Part shown: piece after piece, positions 25,887 through 35,642 of the stretch | Numbering within the stretch: position 1 is the first letter of the stretch | Layout of the letters: every line of letters begins with the position of its first letter | Source of the DNA: Ruminococcaceae bacterium UBA1730 | GTDB lineage: Bacteria; Bacillota; Clostridia; Oscillospirales; Acutalibacteraceae | Assembly (NCBI GenBank): GCA_002315935.1 | Contig: DCII01000039.1 | Coordinates: forward strand, 1 to 64,000 | Length of the DNA: 64,000 bases | Reading direction: 5' to 3' | Program-made: the position numbers and the translations under genes | Notes under the pieces: generated by a model | What the model saw: only the letters and a program-made list of their open reading frames with translations | What the model was told of the DNA's origin: nothing | The model's database searches: none

Positions 25887-27206
25887 ATGAATTTGTATAA
25901 TGAGATAGTTAATAGAAAAGAGAAAATTGCACTTGTCGGTCTTGGCTATGTCGGTATGCCTATTGCGGTTGAATTTTCAAAGCATATCAATGTTATCGGC
26001 TTTGATATCAACGAAGCAAAAATTGAAGCATACAAAAACGGTATAGACCCCACTCAGGAGGTCGGCGACGAAGCAATCAAAAAATGCTCCGTTGAATGGA
26101 CAAGCGATGAAACAAAGCTCAAGGAAGCAAAATTCATCATTGTTGCGGTTCCGACACCTGTCAATGACGACACAACGCCTGATTTATCACCCGTAATCGG
26201 TTCGTCTGAAATTGTCGGACGAAATCTGACAAAGGGAAGCATCGTTGTTTACGAATCAACGGTCTATCCCGGCGTAACCGAAGAGGTCTGCCTTCCGATT
26301 CTTGAAAGAGAATCCGGTCTCAAATGCGGAGTGGATTTCAAAATCGGATATTCTCCGGAGCGAATCAATCCCGGAGACAAGGTTCACACGCTGACATCCA
26401 TCAAAAAAATCGTTTCCGGCATGGATGCCGAATCATTGGAGGAAATTGCAGCTGTTTACAGCATCGTAGTTGCCGCCGGAGTTCATAAGGCTTCCTGCAT
26501 AAAGGTTGCCGAAGCCGCAAAGGTTATCGAAAACAGCCAGCGTGATATAAACATCGCCTTCATGAATGAGCTGTCAATCATCTTCAACAAGATGGGAATT
26601 GACACTCTTGAGGTGCTTGAAGCCGCAGGCACAAAATGGAATTTCCTGCCGTTCAAGCCGGGTCTTGTCGGCGGACACTGCATCGGTATTGACCCCTATT
26701 ATCTGACCTACCGTGCAGAGCAGTTCGGCTATCATTCACAGATTATTCTTTCCGGCCGCCGAATCAATGACGACATGGGAAAATATGTTGCAGAGCAGAC
26801 CGTTAAGCAGATGATTTCATGCGACAAATCCATCACACACGCCAGAGTCGGCGTTCTCGGAATCACCTTCAAGGAGGACTGCCCCGATGCCAGAAACTCC
26901 AAGGTTGCCGATATTTTAAAGGAGCTTAACGAATACGGAATCAAGCCGATAGTCTGCGATCCCGTTGCCGATGCTCCCGATGCGAAGCGTTTTTACGGCG
27001 TTGACCTTGTTTCGCTTGACGAATTTCATGACCTTGACTGCCTTATCATCGCAGTTGCTCATAAGGAATTCAAATCGCTGACTAACGAAGACATCGGTAA
27101 AATGTTTAAGGAAAGCGACAACTCAAAGAACATAATCATTGATGTTAAGGGCGTCCGTTCCAAGGATGAACTTAAGTCACTCGGATATAAATACTGGAGG
27201 CTGTAA
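25887..27206 (+). CDS. Nucleotide-sugar 6-dehydrogenase, UDP-HexNAc type (WbpO/TviB-like)
   Basis: A 439-residue NAD-dependent four-electron dehydrogenase that oxidises C6 of a UDP-sugar to the uronic acid. It has the Rossmann motif VGLGYVGMPIAVEF, the middle-domain NPGDKVHTLT region, and the catalytic cysteine in VGGHCIGIDPYYL. The GHCIGIDPYYL form and total length are closer to WbpO/TviB (UDP-GlcNAc or UDP-GalNAc) than to UDP-glucose dehydrogenase. ATG 25887 is chosen with AGGAG at 25871. The adjacent 4-epimerase suggests UDP-N-acetylgalactosaminuronic acid as product. Confidence 0.87.
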   Translation: MNLYNEIVNRKEKIALVGLGYVGMPIAVEFSKHINVIGFDINEAKIEAYKNGIDPTQEVGDEAIKKCSVEWTSDETKLKEAKFIIVAVPTPVNDDTTPDLSPVIGSSEIVGRNLTKGSIVVYESTVYPGVTEEVCLPILERESGLKCGVDFKIGYSPERINPGDKVHTLTSIKKIVSGMDAESLEEIAAVYSIVVAAGVHKASCIKVAEAAKVIENSQRDINIAFMNELSIIFNKMGIDTLEVLEAAGTKWNFLPFKPGLVGGHCIGIDPYYLTYRAEQFGYHSQIILSGRRINDDMGKYVAEQTVKQMISCDKSITHARVGVLGITFKEDCPDARNSKVADILKELNEYGIKPIVCDPVADAPDAKRFYGVDLVSLDEFHDLDCLIIAVAHKEFKSLTNEDIGKMFKESDNSKNIIIDVKGVRSKDELKSLGYKYWRL

Positions 27207-27208
27207 TT

Positions 27209-28183
27209 ATGGGATACAGCAATCTTAAATTTCCCGAAAACTCAAAATTTCTCGTAACAGGCGGTGCAGGCTTCATCGGCTCAAACCTCTGCGAAGCAAT
27301 ACTTAACCTCGGCTATTCGGTCCGTTGCCTTGACGACCTTTCAACAGGTAGTCAGAAAAATGTTGACCTCTTCCTCGATAACCAGAATTATGAATTCATC
27401 AAGGGTGACATCAAGGATTTTGACACTTGCCTCAAGGCTTGCGAGGGCATTGACTATGTTCTCAATCAGGCGGCTTGGGGAAGCGTTCCGAGAAGCATTG
27501 AAATGCCGCTTTTCTACTGTGCGAATAACATTCAGGGTACTCTCAATATGATGGAAGCCGCTCGTCAGCAGGGCGTTAAGAAATTTGTCTATGCTTCAAG
27601 CTCATCCGTTTACGGCGATGAACCGAAGCTTCCGAAAACAGAGGGCGTTGAAGGCAATCTTCTCTCTCCATATGCACTCACAAAGCGTTGCGATGAGGAA
27701 TGGGCAAAGCAGTACACCCGCCATTACGGTCTTGATACATACGGACTTCGCTATTTCAATGTTTTCGGCCGCAGACAGACTCCTGACGGTGCATATGCCG
27801 CAGTTATTCCGAAATTTCTCAAGATGCTCATAAAGGGCGAAACTCCCACAATCAACGGAGACGGCAAGCAGAGCCGTGACTTCACTTATATTGAAAATGT
27901 TATAGAAGCAAACCTCAAGTCATGCCTCGCTCCTCATGAGGCGGCAGGCGAAGCCTTCAACATTGCCTACGGCGGCAGAGAATATCTTATTGACATTTAT
28001 TACGGACTTACCAAAGCTCTCGGCGTTGACATTGAACCGAATTTCGGACCCGACCGTGCAGGTGACATCAAGCATTCAAACGCCGATATTTCAAAGGCAA
28101 AAAGCTTAATCGGCTATGACCCCGATTGGTCATTTGAGCGTGGAATAGAAGCCGCAATAGAATGGTATAAGGAGAATCTGTAA
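27209..28183 (+). CDS. UDP-N-acetylhexosamine (uronate) 4-epimerase, WbpP/TviC-like
   Basis: A 324-residue extended short-chain dehydrogenase. It has the nucleotide site VTGGAGFIGSNLCEAI, ASSSSVYGDEPKLPKTE with the catalytic serine, and the YALTK catalytic tyrosine-lysine pair. The length and motifs match WbpP/TviC epimerases, which act on UDP-GlcNAc or UDP-GlcNAcA. It is 2 bases after the dehydrogenase, so both probably make one uronic-acid donor. Confidence 0.87.
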   Translation: MGYSNLKFPENSKFLVTGGAGFIGSNLCEAILNLGYSVRCLDDLSTGSQKNVDLFLDNQNYEFIKGDIKDFDTCLKACEGIDYVLNQAAWGSVPRSIEMPLFYCANNIQGTLNMMEAARQQGVKKFVYASSSSVYGDEPKLPKTEGVEGNLLSPYALTKRCDEEWAKQYTRHYGLDTYGLRYFNVFGRRQTPDGAYAAVIPKFLKMLIKGETPTINGDGKQSRDFTYIENVIEANLKSCLAPHEAAGEAFNIAYGGREYLIDIYYGLTKALGVDIEPNFGPDRAGDIKHSNADISKAKSLIGYDPDWSFERGIEAAIEWYKENL

Positions 28184-28188
28184 ATATC

Positions 28189-29133
28189 ATGAATATTGAC
28201 AAAATAAAAAATAAAATCAGAAAAAACTTTGTCGGAGAATATGCAATCAATATTCTTCATTGCATTGAATGCAAGCTGATGCCGGCAATTATCGACGATG
28301 AAACTGCGGTTAAGAAGTTTTATACAAAAAGAACAGGCAAGCAGCTCAACCTGGATAATCCTCAGACATTTACGGAAAAAATGAACTGGTATAAGCTCAA
28401 CAGCAGCAATCCTCTCATGCAGCAGTGTGCCGACAAGGTCGGACTCCGTGAATATGTTACGTCCAAGGGTTACGGAGATAATCTTAACGAAATATACGGC
28501 GTATATAATAATGTAAAAGATATAGACATAAATTCTTTTCCGGAGTGTTTCGTTTTGAAGGCGGCTCACGGCAGCCATATGGGGCTGATAGTCAAGGACA
28601 AATCCACTGTAAATTGGCGCAAGGAAAAGATTATGATGAAAACATGGCTTCATCAGGATATTGCGTGGAGCGGCAGAGAGTGGGTATATAAGGATATGCC
28701 CAAAAGGATTGTTGCTGAAAAATATCTCGAGGATGCCAGCGGCGAGCTTCGTGACTATAAATTTTTCTGCTTCAACGGGAAACCGACTTATATGCAGATT
28801 GACATAGGCAGATACCGTGGAACTCATTATCGTAATTACTACGATATGGATATGAATTACATTCCCGTCAGCGATGACTGCCCCCAGAAAGAGGATCTGG
28901 AAATATCCATTGATAAAACAGTCCTCGATGAAATGAGAAAAATTGCAACGGATCTGTCACAGCCGTTTCAATTTGTCAGAGTTGATTTTTACTATGTAGA
29001 TAACAAAATATTGATTGGCGAAATGACCTTCTTCCATAACGGAGGAGTTTCATGGTTCGAACCAGAAAGTTATGACTACGAATTTGGCAGACAGTGGGTG
29101 TTATGCAATGAAAACGGAAAACAAATCAAATAA
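28189..29133 (+). CDS. TupA-like ATP-grasp protein
   Basis: A 314-residue protein of the TupA-like ATP-grasp family, named after the teichuronopeptide gene and common in capsule clusters. NPQTFTEKMNWYKL near residue 55, VLKAAHGSHMG, and the metal/ATP segment FVRVDFYYVDNKILIGEMTF near the C-terminus are typical. ATP-grasp enzymes join a carboxylate to an amine; in a cluster with uronic acid synthesis this could amidate a uronate with an amino acid. That role is inferred. Confidence 0.82.
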   Translation: MNIDKIKNKIRKNFVGEYAINILHCIECKLMPAIIDDETAVKKFYTKRTGKQLNLDNPQTFTEKMNWYKLNSSNPLMQQCADKVGLREYVTSKGYGDNLNEIYGVYNNVKDIDINSFPECFVLKAAHGSHMGLIVKDKSTVNWRKEKIMMKTWLHQDIAWSGREWVYKDMPKRIVAEKYLEDASGELRDYKFFCFNGKPTYMQIDIGRYRGTHYRNYYDMDMNYIPVSDDCPQKEDLEISIDKTVLDEMRKIATDLSQPFQFVRVDFYYVDNKILIGEMTFFHNGGVSWFEPESYDYEFGRQWVLCNENGKQIK

Positions 29134-30277
29134 ACCTATTCGCATTCTTCATATTGTTTCAACAATGGATTTCGGCGGCGTAGAAACATTGTTAATGGAA
29201 ATATACAGAAACATCGACAGAACAAAAATACAGTTTGATTTTCTATGCCATAATACAGACGAAGGAAAATATGTCGATGAAATAAAAAGCATGGGGGGAC
29301 GGGTTTTCTTCATAAAGTCCGTTGTCAGATCCGGAGGAATAATAAACTACCTGCGTAAATACAGAAAGTTTTTGAAAAATCACGGTGAATATAAAATTGT
29401 TCATTGTCATGTTAACAGAATGAACGGATTGTTGTTATATGGTGCAAAAAAACAGGGCATTCCTTCAAGAATAAGTCATTCACATATCGCTAAAATATCC
29501 ACCTCGTTATCTGCCCGTGATTATTATTATCCTCTTTCAATCAGGCTTATCAATCCCAACGCCACGGATTATTTTGCCTGTTCCAAGGATGCCGCTGAAT
29601 TTCTCTATAAAGACGAAGATACTGTTAAAAAATCAATAATTTTCAATAATGCAATTAATACGGACAAATTCCGCTTTGATGCAAACGCAAGAGCTAAGCT
29701 CCGTTCTCAGATGGGCTGGGAAGACAAAACTGTTTTTGCTCATACCGGTCGTTTTATGGACCAGAAAAATCATACTTTCCTGATTGATATTTTCAATGAA
29801 ATTTCCAAATTGAAGTCCGATGCAATTCTCCTGTTGCTCGGAGACGGACCGCTCAAGCCGTCAATAACGGAAAAGGTTCATTCGCTGGGTCTTGATGATA
29901 AGGTCATTTTCGCCGGAAGTCACCCGAATATCAATGATTATATGTCCGCTTCGGACGCCTTCATCTTCCCGTCTTTGTTTGAAGGTCTCGGCATTGTTGC
30001 CGTTGAAGCACAGTGCTCCGGCATTCCCGTTTTTGCTTCCGATAAGGTTCCCGAGGAAGCAAAGCGAACCGATTTGCTTGAGTTTATCAGCCTGGAAACT
30101 TCGGCAAGCGAATGGGCAAAGCAGATAATCTCCCGAGTTGACAGCATTGACAAAAGCGAAGAAAATCGTTTAAAATATGCAAATGCGGTTAAAGAAAGCG
30201 GCTATGACATAAAAGAAAAAGCCAAATGGCTGGAGAATTTCTACATCCGCAGATATAATGAGAGCGTGATAAAATAA
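29108..30277 (+). CDS. GT4-family glycosyltransferase
   Basis: A 389-residue GT-B enzyme starting at ATG 29108, which overlaps the end of the ATP-grasp gene by 26 bases. It has GGVETLLMEIYRNIDR, FAHTGRFMDQKNHTF and SLFEGLGIVAVEAQCSG. The general plan closely follows the GT4 at 21634-22731. Its start lacks a strong ribosome site, which fits translation coupled to the previous gene. Confidence 0.86.
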   Translation: MKTENKSNKPIRILHIVSTMDFGGVETLLMEIYRNIDRTKIQFDFLCHNTDEGKYVDEIKSMGGRVFFIKSVVRSGGIINYLRKYRKFLKNHGEYKIVHCHVNRMNGLLLYGAKKQGIPSRISHSHIAKISTSLSARDYYYPLSIRLINPNATDYFACSKDAAEFLYKDEDTVKKSIIFNNAINTDKFRFDANARAKLRSQMGWEDKTVFAHTGRFMDQKNHTFLIDIFNEISKLKSDAILLLLGDGPLKPSITEKVHSLGLDDKVIFAGSHPNINDYMSASDAFIFPSLFEGLGIVAVEAQCSGIPVFASDKVPEEAKRTDLLEFISLETSASEWAKQIISRVDSIDKSEENRLKYANAVKESGYDIKEKAKWLENFYIRRYNESVIK

Positions 30278-30278
30278 A

Positions 30279-31337
30279 ATGCTTACCAAAGAAATGACAA
30301 AAATAATAAAAGGCATATCAATTCTGATGATGGTTGCCTTGCATATATGTATGTTTCCCGGGCACTATTTTGATTCGTATTTAATTTGCGGAAAAGAAAT
30401 CTCCTCGTTCACGAACGGGTCTTTGAAATTATGTGTTGCTTTGTTCGCTTTTCTGACAGGTTATACTTATTATTATGCAAAATCCAAAAGTTATCGGTAT
30501 TCATTGAGAAAAATATTACAGCTTCTGAAAACATATTGGTTTGTTTTGCTGATAATTTTCCTGCCACTTTCGGCACTTCTTAGCGGATACAAGCCTGATT
30601 TGTCATTTCTCTACAACATATTTGCACTGAAAAATAACATGGTAACCTTTGCATGGTATGTATATTTTTACATCTTTGCCATGCTTGTTTTGCCGATATA
30701 TTTCAGTTACTCTGAATTGACAGACCGAAAAGTTAAATCTGAATCAGCAAAAATCATCCTGCATTTAGCACCGGTTCTGTGCTTTTATCTCGGATTCGGA
30801 TTGATTCAATATCTGAATCAATATATGGGAATTGAGCATTTCCTTTTGAATGACCTGCAGGATTGTCTGCTGTATTTTCAGGTAATCATTGTCGGATATG
30901 TCTTTTCAAAATATTCGTGGATTGATAAAATTGCGAATAAAATCAGATATAAAAAAGCAGCAGGCTTCCTGCTATTCGTAACAATGCCGATTTTGAGAAA
31001 TTACTTCGGCTCAATCGCAGGATTTTCATTTGATGTTATTTATGCACCGTTTATGGTTATCGGCATCCTTCTCATTTTCAATAATGTCAAGGAATCAAAC
31101 CCCATATCCAAAATAATTGCCTTCCTTGGCGGTATTTCAATGGAAATATGGTTTATTCATTCTGCATTTTGGTCAGAACACTTAACCGACAAGCTGATGT
31201 CCGTTGCATACCTTCCGAAAAATCCGATTTTATGCGTTATTTGGACTGTTATTATTTGCATACCATTTGCCCTCATCGTAAAAAAGTGTGTTGATTTTTT
31301 TACAAAAATCGGCAAAAAAAATGAATCACAAAAATGA
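30279..31337 (+). CDS. Membrane acyltransferase family 3 protein
   Basis: A 352-residue integral membrane protein with about ten hydrophobic segments, of the acyltransferase-3/OatA-like family that O-acetylates glycans. The N-terminal KGISILMMVALHICMFPG carries the conserved histidine, and GGISMEIWFIHSAFW near residue 287 is the usual C-terminal motif. It starts 1 base after the GT4 stop. It probably adds O-acetyl groups to the polymer. Confidence 0.82.
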   Translation: MLTKEMTKIIKGISILMMVALHICMFPGHYFDSYLICGKEISSFTNGSLKLCVALFAFLTGYTYYYAKSKSYRYSLRKILQLLKTYWFVLLIIFLPLSALLSGYKPDLSFLYNIFALKNNMVTFAWYVYFYIFAMLVLPIYFSYSELTDRKVKSESAKIILHLAPVLCFYLGFGLIQYLNQYMGIEHFLLNDLQDCLLYFQVIIVGYVFSKYSWIDKIANKIRYKKAAGFLLFVTMPILRNYFGSIAGFSFDVIYAPFMVIGILLIFNNVKESNPISKIIAFLGGISMEIWFIHSAFWSEHLTDKLMSVAYLPKNPILCVIWTVIICIPFALIVKKCVDFFTKIGKKNESQK

Positions 31338-31350
31338 AGGAGAATCTGTC

Positions 31351-32334
31351 ATGTCGCTTTTATCCGTTGTTGTTCCTGTTTATAACGCAGAAAAATATGT
31401 TGAAAAGTGCATTGGCAGTATTCTTGAACAGACCGAAAAGGATATAACGGCGATTCTCGTTGATGACGGCTCATGGGATGATTCTCCGTGCATTTCAGAT
31501 TCAATCGCCTTTAATGACGAAAGGGTTATTTCAATTCATACCGTCAATCACGGAGTTTCAACCACAAGAAACACGGGCTTAAGGATTGTGTCAAGCAAAT
31601 ATACAACCTTCGTGGATTCGGATGACTGGTTGGAAAAGGATTATTATCAAAAGGCTCTTGCTCTCTTTCAGGATAATGTTCAGTTGGTTATTACAGGAGC
31701 TTTTATAAATTACACGGAAAACGATGATATTGAAAGCAACATTGACAGAAAAACCTATTCTTTAAGCAGTAATCAGGCATTGAAAATGATGTTTTCCGAA
31801 AACTACTATAAGGGCTTTTTGTGGAACAAATTATACCTGACAAGCTTAATCCAATCAAACAACATTGCTCTCGAGCCGGTCATTGGATATTGCGAGGATT
31901 CGCTTTTCAACACGCAATATATTCTTAATTGCAAAAATATCACATATCGTTCAGAGCCGTTTTATCATTACAGAATTCACGGCGGAAGTGCCGCAGAAGG
32001 CGGAAACCATAAGGTGACCTTCACAGGTACACAAGCCTATAAAGAAATACGGGATATTCTGATTTCAGAAAATGTCGAAAATGAAATCATTGCTCAGGCA
32101 GAAAAAGGCATATCATCTCTTGCCGTAAAGGCTGTAAAGGATATGGCATATTCTAAAAAATATAATTCGGATTGTGCCAAAAAATATCGGGATACCTTTA
32201 TTCAGTATCAGCAGCAATACTTTGCAAACTGCGAATTTGAAGGCAAAATAATCGGAAGGATATTTACTAAAAGCTCGAAAATGCTGTTTAATTATTTCAG
32301 AATGCGTGCTGCAATCCGCAGCATATTGAAGTGA
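31351..32334 (+). CDS. GT2-family glycosyltransferase
   Basis: A 327-residue GT-A enzyme with VVPVYNAEKYVEKCIGSIL, VDDGSWDDSP, TRNTGL and FVDSDDW. ATG 31351 has AAGGAGA 7 bases upstream; an open extension to 31288 overlaps the acyltransferase and is not needed. It ends in a GTGA overlap with the next gene. The donor and acceptor sugars are unknown. Confidence 0.86.
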   Translation: MSLLSVVVPVYNAEKYVEKCIGSILEQTEKDITAILVDDGSWDDSPCISDSIAFNDERVISIHTVNHGVSTTRNTGLRIVSSKYTTFVDSDDWLEKDYYQKALALFQDNVQLVITGAFINYTENDDIESNIDRKTYSLSSNQALKMMFSENYYKGFLWNKLYLTSLIQSNNIALEPVIGYCEDSLFNTQYILNCKNITYRSEPFYHYRIHGGSAAEGGNHKVTFTGTQAYKEIRDILISENVENEIIAQAEKGISSLAVKAVKDMAYSKKYNSDCAKKYRDTFIQYQQQYFANCEFEGKIIGRIFTKSSKMLFNYFRMRAAIRSILK

Positions 32335-32339
32335 ATTAT

Positions 32340-33485
32340 ATGAAAAAAATATTGTTCGTAATAAGAGGAATGGGAGTCGGTGGAATTGAACGCTGTCTTC
32401 TGAATCTTTTAAAAAATATAGACTATTCAGAATATTCTGTTGACCTGCTGATAATGCAGAGAGAATATGAGTTCATGGATATGATTGACAAAAGAGTACA
32501 TATCCTGAATCAGTATCAATATCTTATGACCACCACGGAAACCGTCAATGAATTCAGAAAACTCGGCGTATCCCCCGTTCGATATATCAAATATCTGATT
32601 TATCGTTTTGTAAACAAATTCGGTAAAAGACCGTGGAAGCTTTTTGAGAAAATCCCATATCACTATGATACTGCCATAGCCTACGGAATAAACGGTTCCG
32701 TGCCGTATTATGTGATTGATAAAATAGATGCAGATAATAAAATTCTCTGGCATCATAACGGAGAATATGTTTATCTTAACACCGACAGAGAGAAGGAAGA
32801 CCGCAAATTCTTTGCAGAATTCAATAGTGTAATCTGCGTTTCGGGAAAGTGCAGAGAGAATTTCATTTCGGCGTTTCCCGAGCTTGCAGACAGAACTCAT
32901 GTGGTTATCAATTACCTTGACACCGAAGCAATTGACAGGCAAAAGGATGAATTCAGACCCGATTTTTCGGCAAACGCCGTCAACCTCGTAACTGTCGGAA
33001 GAATGTCGGAAGAAAAGGGTCCTGACCTGATGATAGATACCGCAAAGCTCCTTGCCGAAGAAAAAAAGAATTTTCATTGGTATTGGTGCGGAGACGGTAA
33101 TTATATGGAAAATGCGGTAAAAAGAATTTCCGATGAAGGTCTTTCGGATTATATCACTCTCCTCGGAAACTGCATAAATCCATATCCGTATATCAAAAAT
33201 TGTGACATTTATGTTCAGCCCTCAAAATACGAAGGATATTGCACAACAACCAACGAGGCAAAATATCTGTGCAAACCGATTATTTCAACGGATGTCGGCG
33301 GAACCCAGGAGCAATTTGTCAACGGCAAAAACGCAATTATATGTGCAAAATCCTCCGAATATATGGCTTCGGAAATAATCAGATTGATTGATTCTTCCGA
33401 AAAACGAAAAAATTTATCCGAAGAATTGTTATCCGAAAGAAATGGAATCAATAATGAAGCAGGAAAATATAAACAATATATGTAA
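32340..33485 (+). CDS. GT4-family glycosyltransferase
   Basis: A 381-residue GT-B enzyme with GMGVGGIERCLLNLL, VTVGRMSEEKGPDLMI and SKYEGYCTTTNEAKYL. The EX7E motif departs from the usual form (EGYCTTTNEAK), a variant seen in several capsule transferases. Either GTG 32331 (overlapping the previous stop) or ATG 32340 could start it. Its end overlaps the next GT2 by 32 bases. Confidence 0.85.
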   Translation: MKKILFVIRGMGVGGIERCLLNLLKNIDYSEYSVDLLIMQREYEFMDMIDKRVHILNQYQYLMTTTETVNEFRKLGVSPVRYIKYLIYRFVNKFGKRPWKLFEKIPYHYDTAIAYGINGSVPYYVIDKIDADNKILWHHNGEYVYLNTDREKEDRKFFAEFNSVICVSGKCRENFISAFPELADRTHVVINYLDTEAIDRQKDEFRPDFSANAVNLVTVGRMSEEKGPDLMIDTAKLLAEEKKNFHWYWCGDGNYMENAVKRISDEGLSDYITLLGNCINPYPYIKNCDIYVQPSKYEGYCTTTNEAKYLCKPIISTDVGGTQEQFVNGKNAIICAKSSEYMASEIIRLIDSSEKRKNLSEELLSERNGINNEAGKYKQYM

Positions 33486-34422
33486 AATTTCAGTTGTTGT
33501 TCCCGTCTATAAGGTTGAAGGCTATCTTCCTCAATGTGTTGACAGCATTATGATGCAGGCATTCAAAGAGTACGAGCTGTTTCTTGTGGATGACGGAACG
33601 CCCGATTCCTGCGGTCAGATGAACGATGAATATGCGATGAATGACAGCAGAATTATTGTTATTCACAAGCAGAACGGCGGATTATCCGATGCAAGAAATT
33701 ACGGAATTGACTTAGCCGCAGGAGACTATTATTCGTTTATTGACAGTGACGACTATGTTGATGAGCATTTTCTTGATTCATTGTATTCTGCTATGACGGA
33801 TAATAATTGCGAGCTTTCCATCTGCAATATTACTACGGTTGACAAAGACGGGAATACTGATGATGCATTCTATAAACCGTTTGAGCATTCTGCCGTTGCA
33901 GAAGGGCATGATAAATACGAATCATTGAAGCGTCATGCCGCATGGAATAAGCTTTACGGCAAGAGACTGTTTCAGGATATAAGGTATCCCAAAGGCAAGC
34001 TTTTCGAAGACCTTGCAGTTTATCATTACATTCTGGACAAGGTTGATAAAACAGCATACACCGGCTTGAATTCATATTATTATAGAATTCGAACCGGAAG
34101 CATCATGACTGCAAAATTTTCAATTTCATCCACGGATATTGTTGACGGATACTATGACAGAGCAAAATTCTATGATTCTCTCGGAGAAATGAAGCTTGCT
34201 GATGATGCCTATTTATGGGTATATTCAAGAATAGCTGATGCTTTTTCGTGCCTTGATGCAAACGAAGAAAAAAACAGACTCAGATTAAAAGAGCTGAAAA
34301 AATTATATAACGGTATTTTTAAACGGATTTTCATTAACGGAAAGTTCTCCGCTAAACAGAAGCTTCGTTTTCTGATGCTGTTCATCTCCCCGAAGCTCCA
34401 TGAGCTGATGTACAGTAAGTAA
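33454..34422 (+). CDS. GT2-family glycosyltransferase
   Basis: A 322-residue GT-A enzyme with VVPVYKVEGYLPQCVDSI, VDDGTPDSCG, ARNYGI and FIDSDDYVDEHFL. The start at ATG 33454 lies inside the 3' end of the previous gene in another frame; ATG 33442 is an alternative. The C-terminal half is helical and basic, as in membrane-associated EPS transferases. Confidence 0.84.
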   Translation: MKQENINNICKISVVVPVYKVEGYLPQCVDSIMMQAFKEYELFLVDDGTPDSCGQMNDEYAMNDSRIIVIHKQNGGLSDARNYGIDLAAGDYYSFIDSDDYVDEHFLDSLYSAMTDNNCELSICNITTVDKDGNTDDAFYKPFEHSAVAEGHDKYESLKRHAAWNKLYGKRLFQDIRYPKGKLFEDLAVYHYILDKVDKTAYTGLNSYYYRIRTGSIMTAKFSISSTDIVDGYYDRAKFYDSLGEMKLADDAYLWVYSRIADAFSCLDANEEKNRLRLKELKKLYNGIFKRIFINGKFSAKQKLRFLMLFISPKLHELMYSK

Positions 34423-34466
34423 AATCAAAAACAGGGTTAATGTTAAAGAAATGTTGAGGTAATACA

Positions 34467-35642
34467 ATGTCTTACGTATCGGAAGCATTTGAAAAACTTT
34501 ATAAGAGAGCACCGGATGGCGTTTTGTTCACGCCTTATCGTGTTTGTCCGCTCGGAGCTCATGTTGACCATAACCTCGGAAAAATTTCGGGCTTTGCCAT
34601 CAACAAAGGAATCCATATTGCCTATGGTCCGAAGATGAACGGTGTTGTTGAAATTTCTTCGCTCCAGTTTGAAGGCAGAGCACAGTGGCACATCAATTCC
34701 GTTCCGGATGTGAAACAGAATGACTGGGCAGACCATTTAAGAGGAGCCACAATCGCCCTCTCAAAGCGTTATCCTCTCCGTGTTGGAATATGTGCCATTG
34801 TTGACGGAGAATTGCCGATAGGCGGATTATCCTCTTCGGCGGCTGTTATTATTTCGTTCCTTTCTGCGTTGTGCAGGCTCAACGGAGTTTCTTTGAATGC
34901 CGAGGAATTGATAAGCCTTGCAAAGTCGGCCGAAAACCACTATGTCGGTGTTGCCTGCGGCAGACTTGACCAGAGCTGTGAGGTCTATTGCAGAAAAGAC
35001 AATCTTCTCTATATGGATTTCAAGGATAACAGCTTCGAGCTTATTGAAAAAAATCCGAATTGCAAGCCGTTTAAAATTGCCGTATTCTTTTCGGGACTTG
35101 AAAGAAGCCTTGCCGCATCGGGCTTCAATATGCGTGTTGATGAAGCAAGAAGTGCCGCATATTCCATTCTGGCATACGCAGGTCTTGAATACGGAAAATT
35201 TGAAGAAACAAATCTCCGTGATGTTCCGTTTGAGGTTTTTGAACAATATAAAGACCGCTTGCCCGTTAATTTTGCAAAACGAGCCACCCACTTCTATTCC
35301 GAATGTCAAAGAGTTGAAAACGGAGTCAAGGCGTGGAAAAACGGAGATATGGATTTATTCGGTTCGCTGATTTTTGAAAGCGGCAGGTCATCCATAGAAA
35401 ACTGGGAAACAGGTTCTCCCGAATTGATAAAGCTTTATAGCATTATGACAAAAACCGACGGAATATACGGCGGTCGATTCAGCGGTGCCGGCTTTAAGGG
35501 ATGCACAATGGCGATGATTAATCCCGACAAGGCTGAAGATATTCTCGAAAAGGTTGAAGCAGAATATATATCCGCATTTCCTCATCTGAAGGGAAAATAC
35601 AGTGCCTATATATGTGATACGGATAACGGAGTGAAATTATAA
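34467..35642 (+). CDS. GHMP sugar kinase resembling galacturonokinase
   Basis: A 391-residue GHMP-fold sugar-1-kinase. Motif 1 is RVCPLGAHVDHN (about residues 28-39), motif 2 the phosphate loop GGLSSSAAV (about 119), and motif 3 GGRFSGAGFKGC (about 345). It is galactokinase-like, but the form CPLGAHVDHN...FAINKGI, DQSCEVYC and the SGRSSIENWETGSPELI block recall plant-type galacturonokinase, as far as memory allows. It would make galacturonate-1-phosphate or galactose-1-phosphate. It is followed by a nucleotidyltransferase with a 1-base overlap, so a salvage route to a UDP-sugar is likely. Confidence 0.75.
   Translation: MSYVSEAFEKLYKRAPDGVLFTPYRVCPLGAHVDHNLGKISGFAINKGIHIAYGPKMNGVVEISSLQFEGRAQWHINSVPDVKQNDWADHLRGATIALSKRYPLRVGICAIVDGELPIGGLSSSAAVIISFLSALCRLNGVSLNAEELISLAKSAENHYVGVACGRLDQSCEVYCRKDNLLYMDFKDNSFELIEKNPNCKPFKIAVFFSGLERSLAASGFNMRVDEARSAAYSILAYAGLEYGKFEETNLRDVPFEVFEQYKDRLPVNFAKRATHFYSECQRVENGVKAWKNGDMDLFGSLIFESGRSSIENWETGSPELIKLYSIMTKTDGIYGGRFSGAGFKGCTMAMINPDKAEDILEKVEAEYISAFPHLKGKYSAYICDTDNGVKL

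Noticed and set aside
28114..28827. Minus-strand open frame of 237 codons
   Set aside because: It is antisense to the ATP-grasp gene, matches no family and has no ribosome site.
32427..33077. Minus-strand open frame of 216 codons
   Set aside because: Shadow of the GT4 gene on the other strand, with no family motif.
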